Of a stretch of 6,233 bases of DNA, positions 6,102 to 6,233 are shown piece after piece. This stretch comes from Deltaproteobacteria bacterium RIFCSPLOWO2_02_56_12 (GTDB taxonomy: Bacteria; Desulfobacterota; Binatia; UBA9968), in assembly GCA_001799045.1 (NCBI GenBank), contig MGRY01000080.1:1-6233 (forward strand), given 5' to 3'. The notes under the pieces were generated by a model, which worked only from the letters and a program-made list of their open reading frames with translations, did not search any database and had not been told where the DNA came from. Numbering within the stretch: the stretch's first letter is position 1; the number at the start of each line of letters is the position of its first letter. The position numbers were made by a program, and so were the translations under genes.

Positions 6102-6233
6102 ATGCTGCCGATTACTTTTCGAAAAGAGGTCGCCTCCGAGTTTCGCCGGCGCACGAATCTCCTGATGACGGTGGTTTCGATTGCCTTCCTTCTTTTGATC
6201 GGCCGCCTCTTTTTTCTTCAAATTATTCAGGGA
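6102..6233 (+). CDS. mrdA: Penicillin-binding protein 2 (MrdA), N-terminal 44 codons only
   Basis: The frame opens at ATG 6102, seven bases after the mreD stop, and continues to the right edge. The 44 visible residues comprise a basic cytoplasmic leader (RKE, then EFRRRTN at 13-19), a membrane segment at about 20-38, and IGRLFFLQIIQG at 33-44. The RL..LQI..G pattern is typical of the membrane-to-periplasm junction of class B penicillin-binding proteins of the PBP2 family. PBP2 is the transpeptidase that crosslinks side-wall peptidoglycan and is activated by MreC. The order mreB-mreC-mreD-mrdA is the classic arrangement and strongly supports the call even though the dimerisation and transpeptidase domains lie outside the window. 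AGGTTAG just before the ATG may act as a weak ribosome binding site, and close spacing suggests coupling to mreD. Confidence 0.9.
   Translation, partial: MLPITFRKEVASEFRRRTNLLMTVVSIAFLLLIGRLFFLQIIQG

Noticed and set aside
1..6233. Mobile elements, CRISPR arrays, tRNA or rRNA genes, defence or biosynthetic systems
   Set aside because: No transposase or integrase motifs, spaced direct repeats, tRNA-like cloverleaf or rRNA sequence was seen. The coding content is housekeeping envelope genes.

Overview
The window is a stretch of ordinary bacterial chromosome centred on the cell-shape (elongasome) operon. The rightward operon runs mreB, mreC, mreD and then the start of mrdA (penicillin-binding protein 2), which is cut by the right edge. 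Leftward, back to back with mreB, lies a second set of genes on the minus strand: a membrane-anchored PpiD/SurA-type parvulin chaperone, a histidine-phosphatase-superfamily enzyme, and an uncharacterised protein with three membrane segments followed by a long coiled coil, which is cut by the left edge.

The MreBCD-PBP2 set indicates a rod-shaped bacterium with a peptidoglycan wall. The PpiD-type foldase of about 630 residues with an N-terminal membrane anchor suggests a diderm (Gram-negative) cell. Base composition is moderate, by eye somewhat GC-rich. A lineage such as Desulfobacterota (former Deltaproteobacteria), Nitrospirota or NC10/Methylomirabilota would fit the style of the proteins, but nothing in the sequence fixes the phylum.

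Layout: 1-630 (minus) partial three-TM coiled-coil protein; 631-837 noncoding gap with one small inverted repeat; 838-1476 (minus) phosphatase; 1533-3443 (minus) ppiD-like gene; 3444-3638 divergent control region; 3639-4673 mreB; 4724-5551 mreC; 5591-6094 mreD; 6102 to the right edge, mrdA. The divergent region holds a good sigma70-like promoter facing ppiD, with a 7-bp direct repeat over its -35 box and a small palindrome over its -10 box. It also holds a strong Shine-Dalgarno sequence for mreB, while the mreB promoter itself is unclear.

The genes fit together as envelope biogenesis. MreB filaments, MreC and MreD organise PBP2 (and probably RodA beyond the edge) for side-wall synthesis. The PpiD-like protein would help secreted proteins fold as they leave the Sec translocon. 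The phosphatase and the coiled-coil protein are not obviously part of this process. No mobile element, CRISPR array, tRNA, rRNA or defence system is visible. I found no strong evidence for a previously undescribed system; the least explained element is the coiled-coil membrane protein at the left edge.
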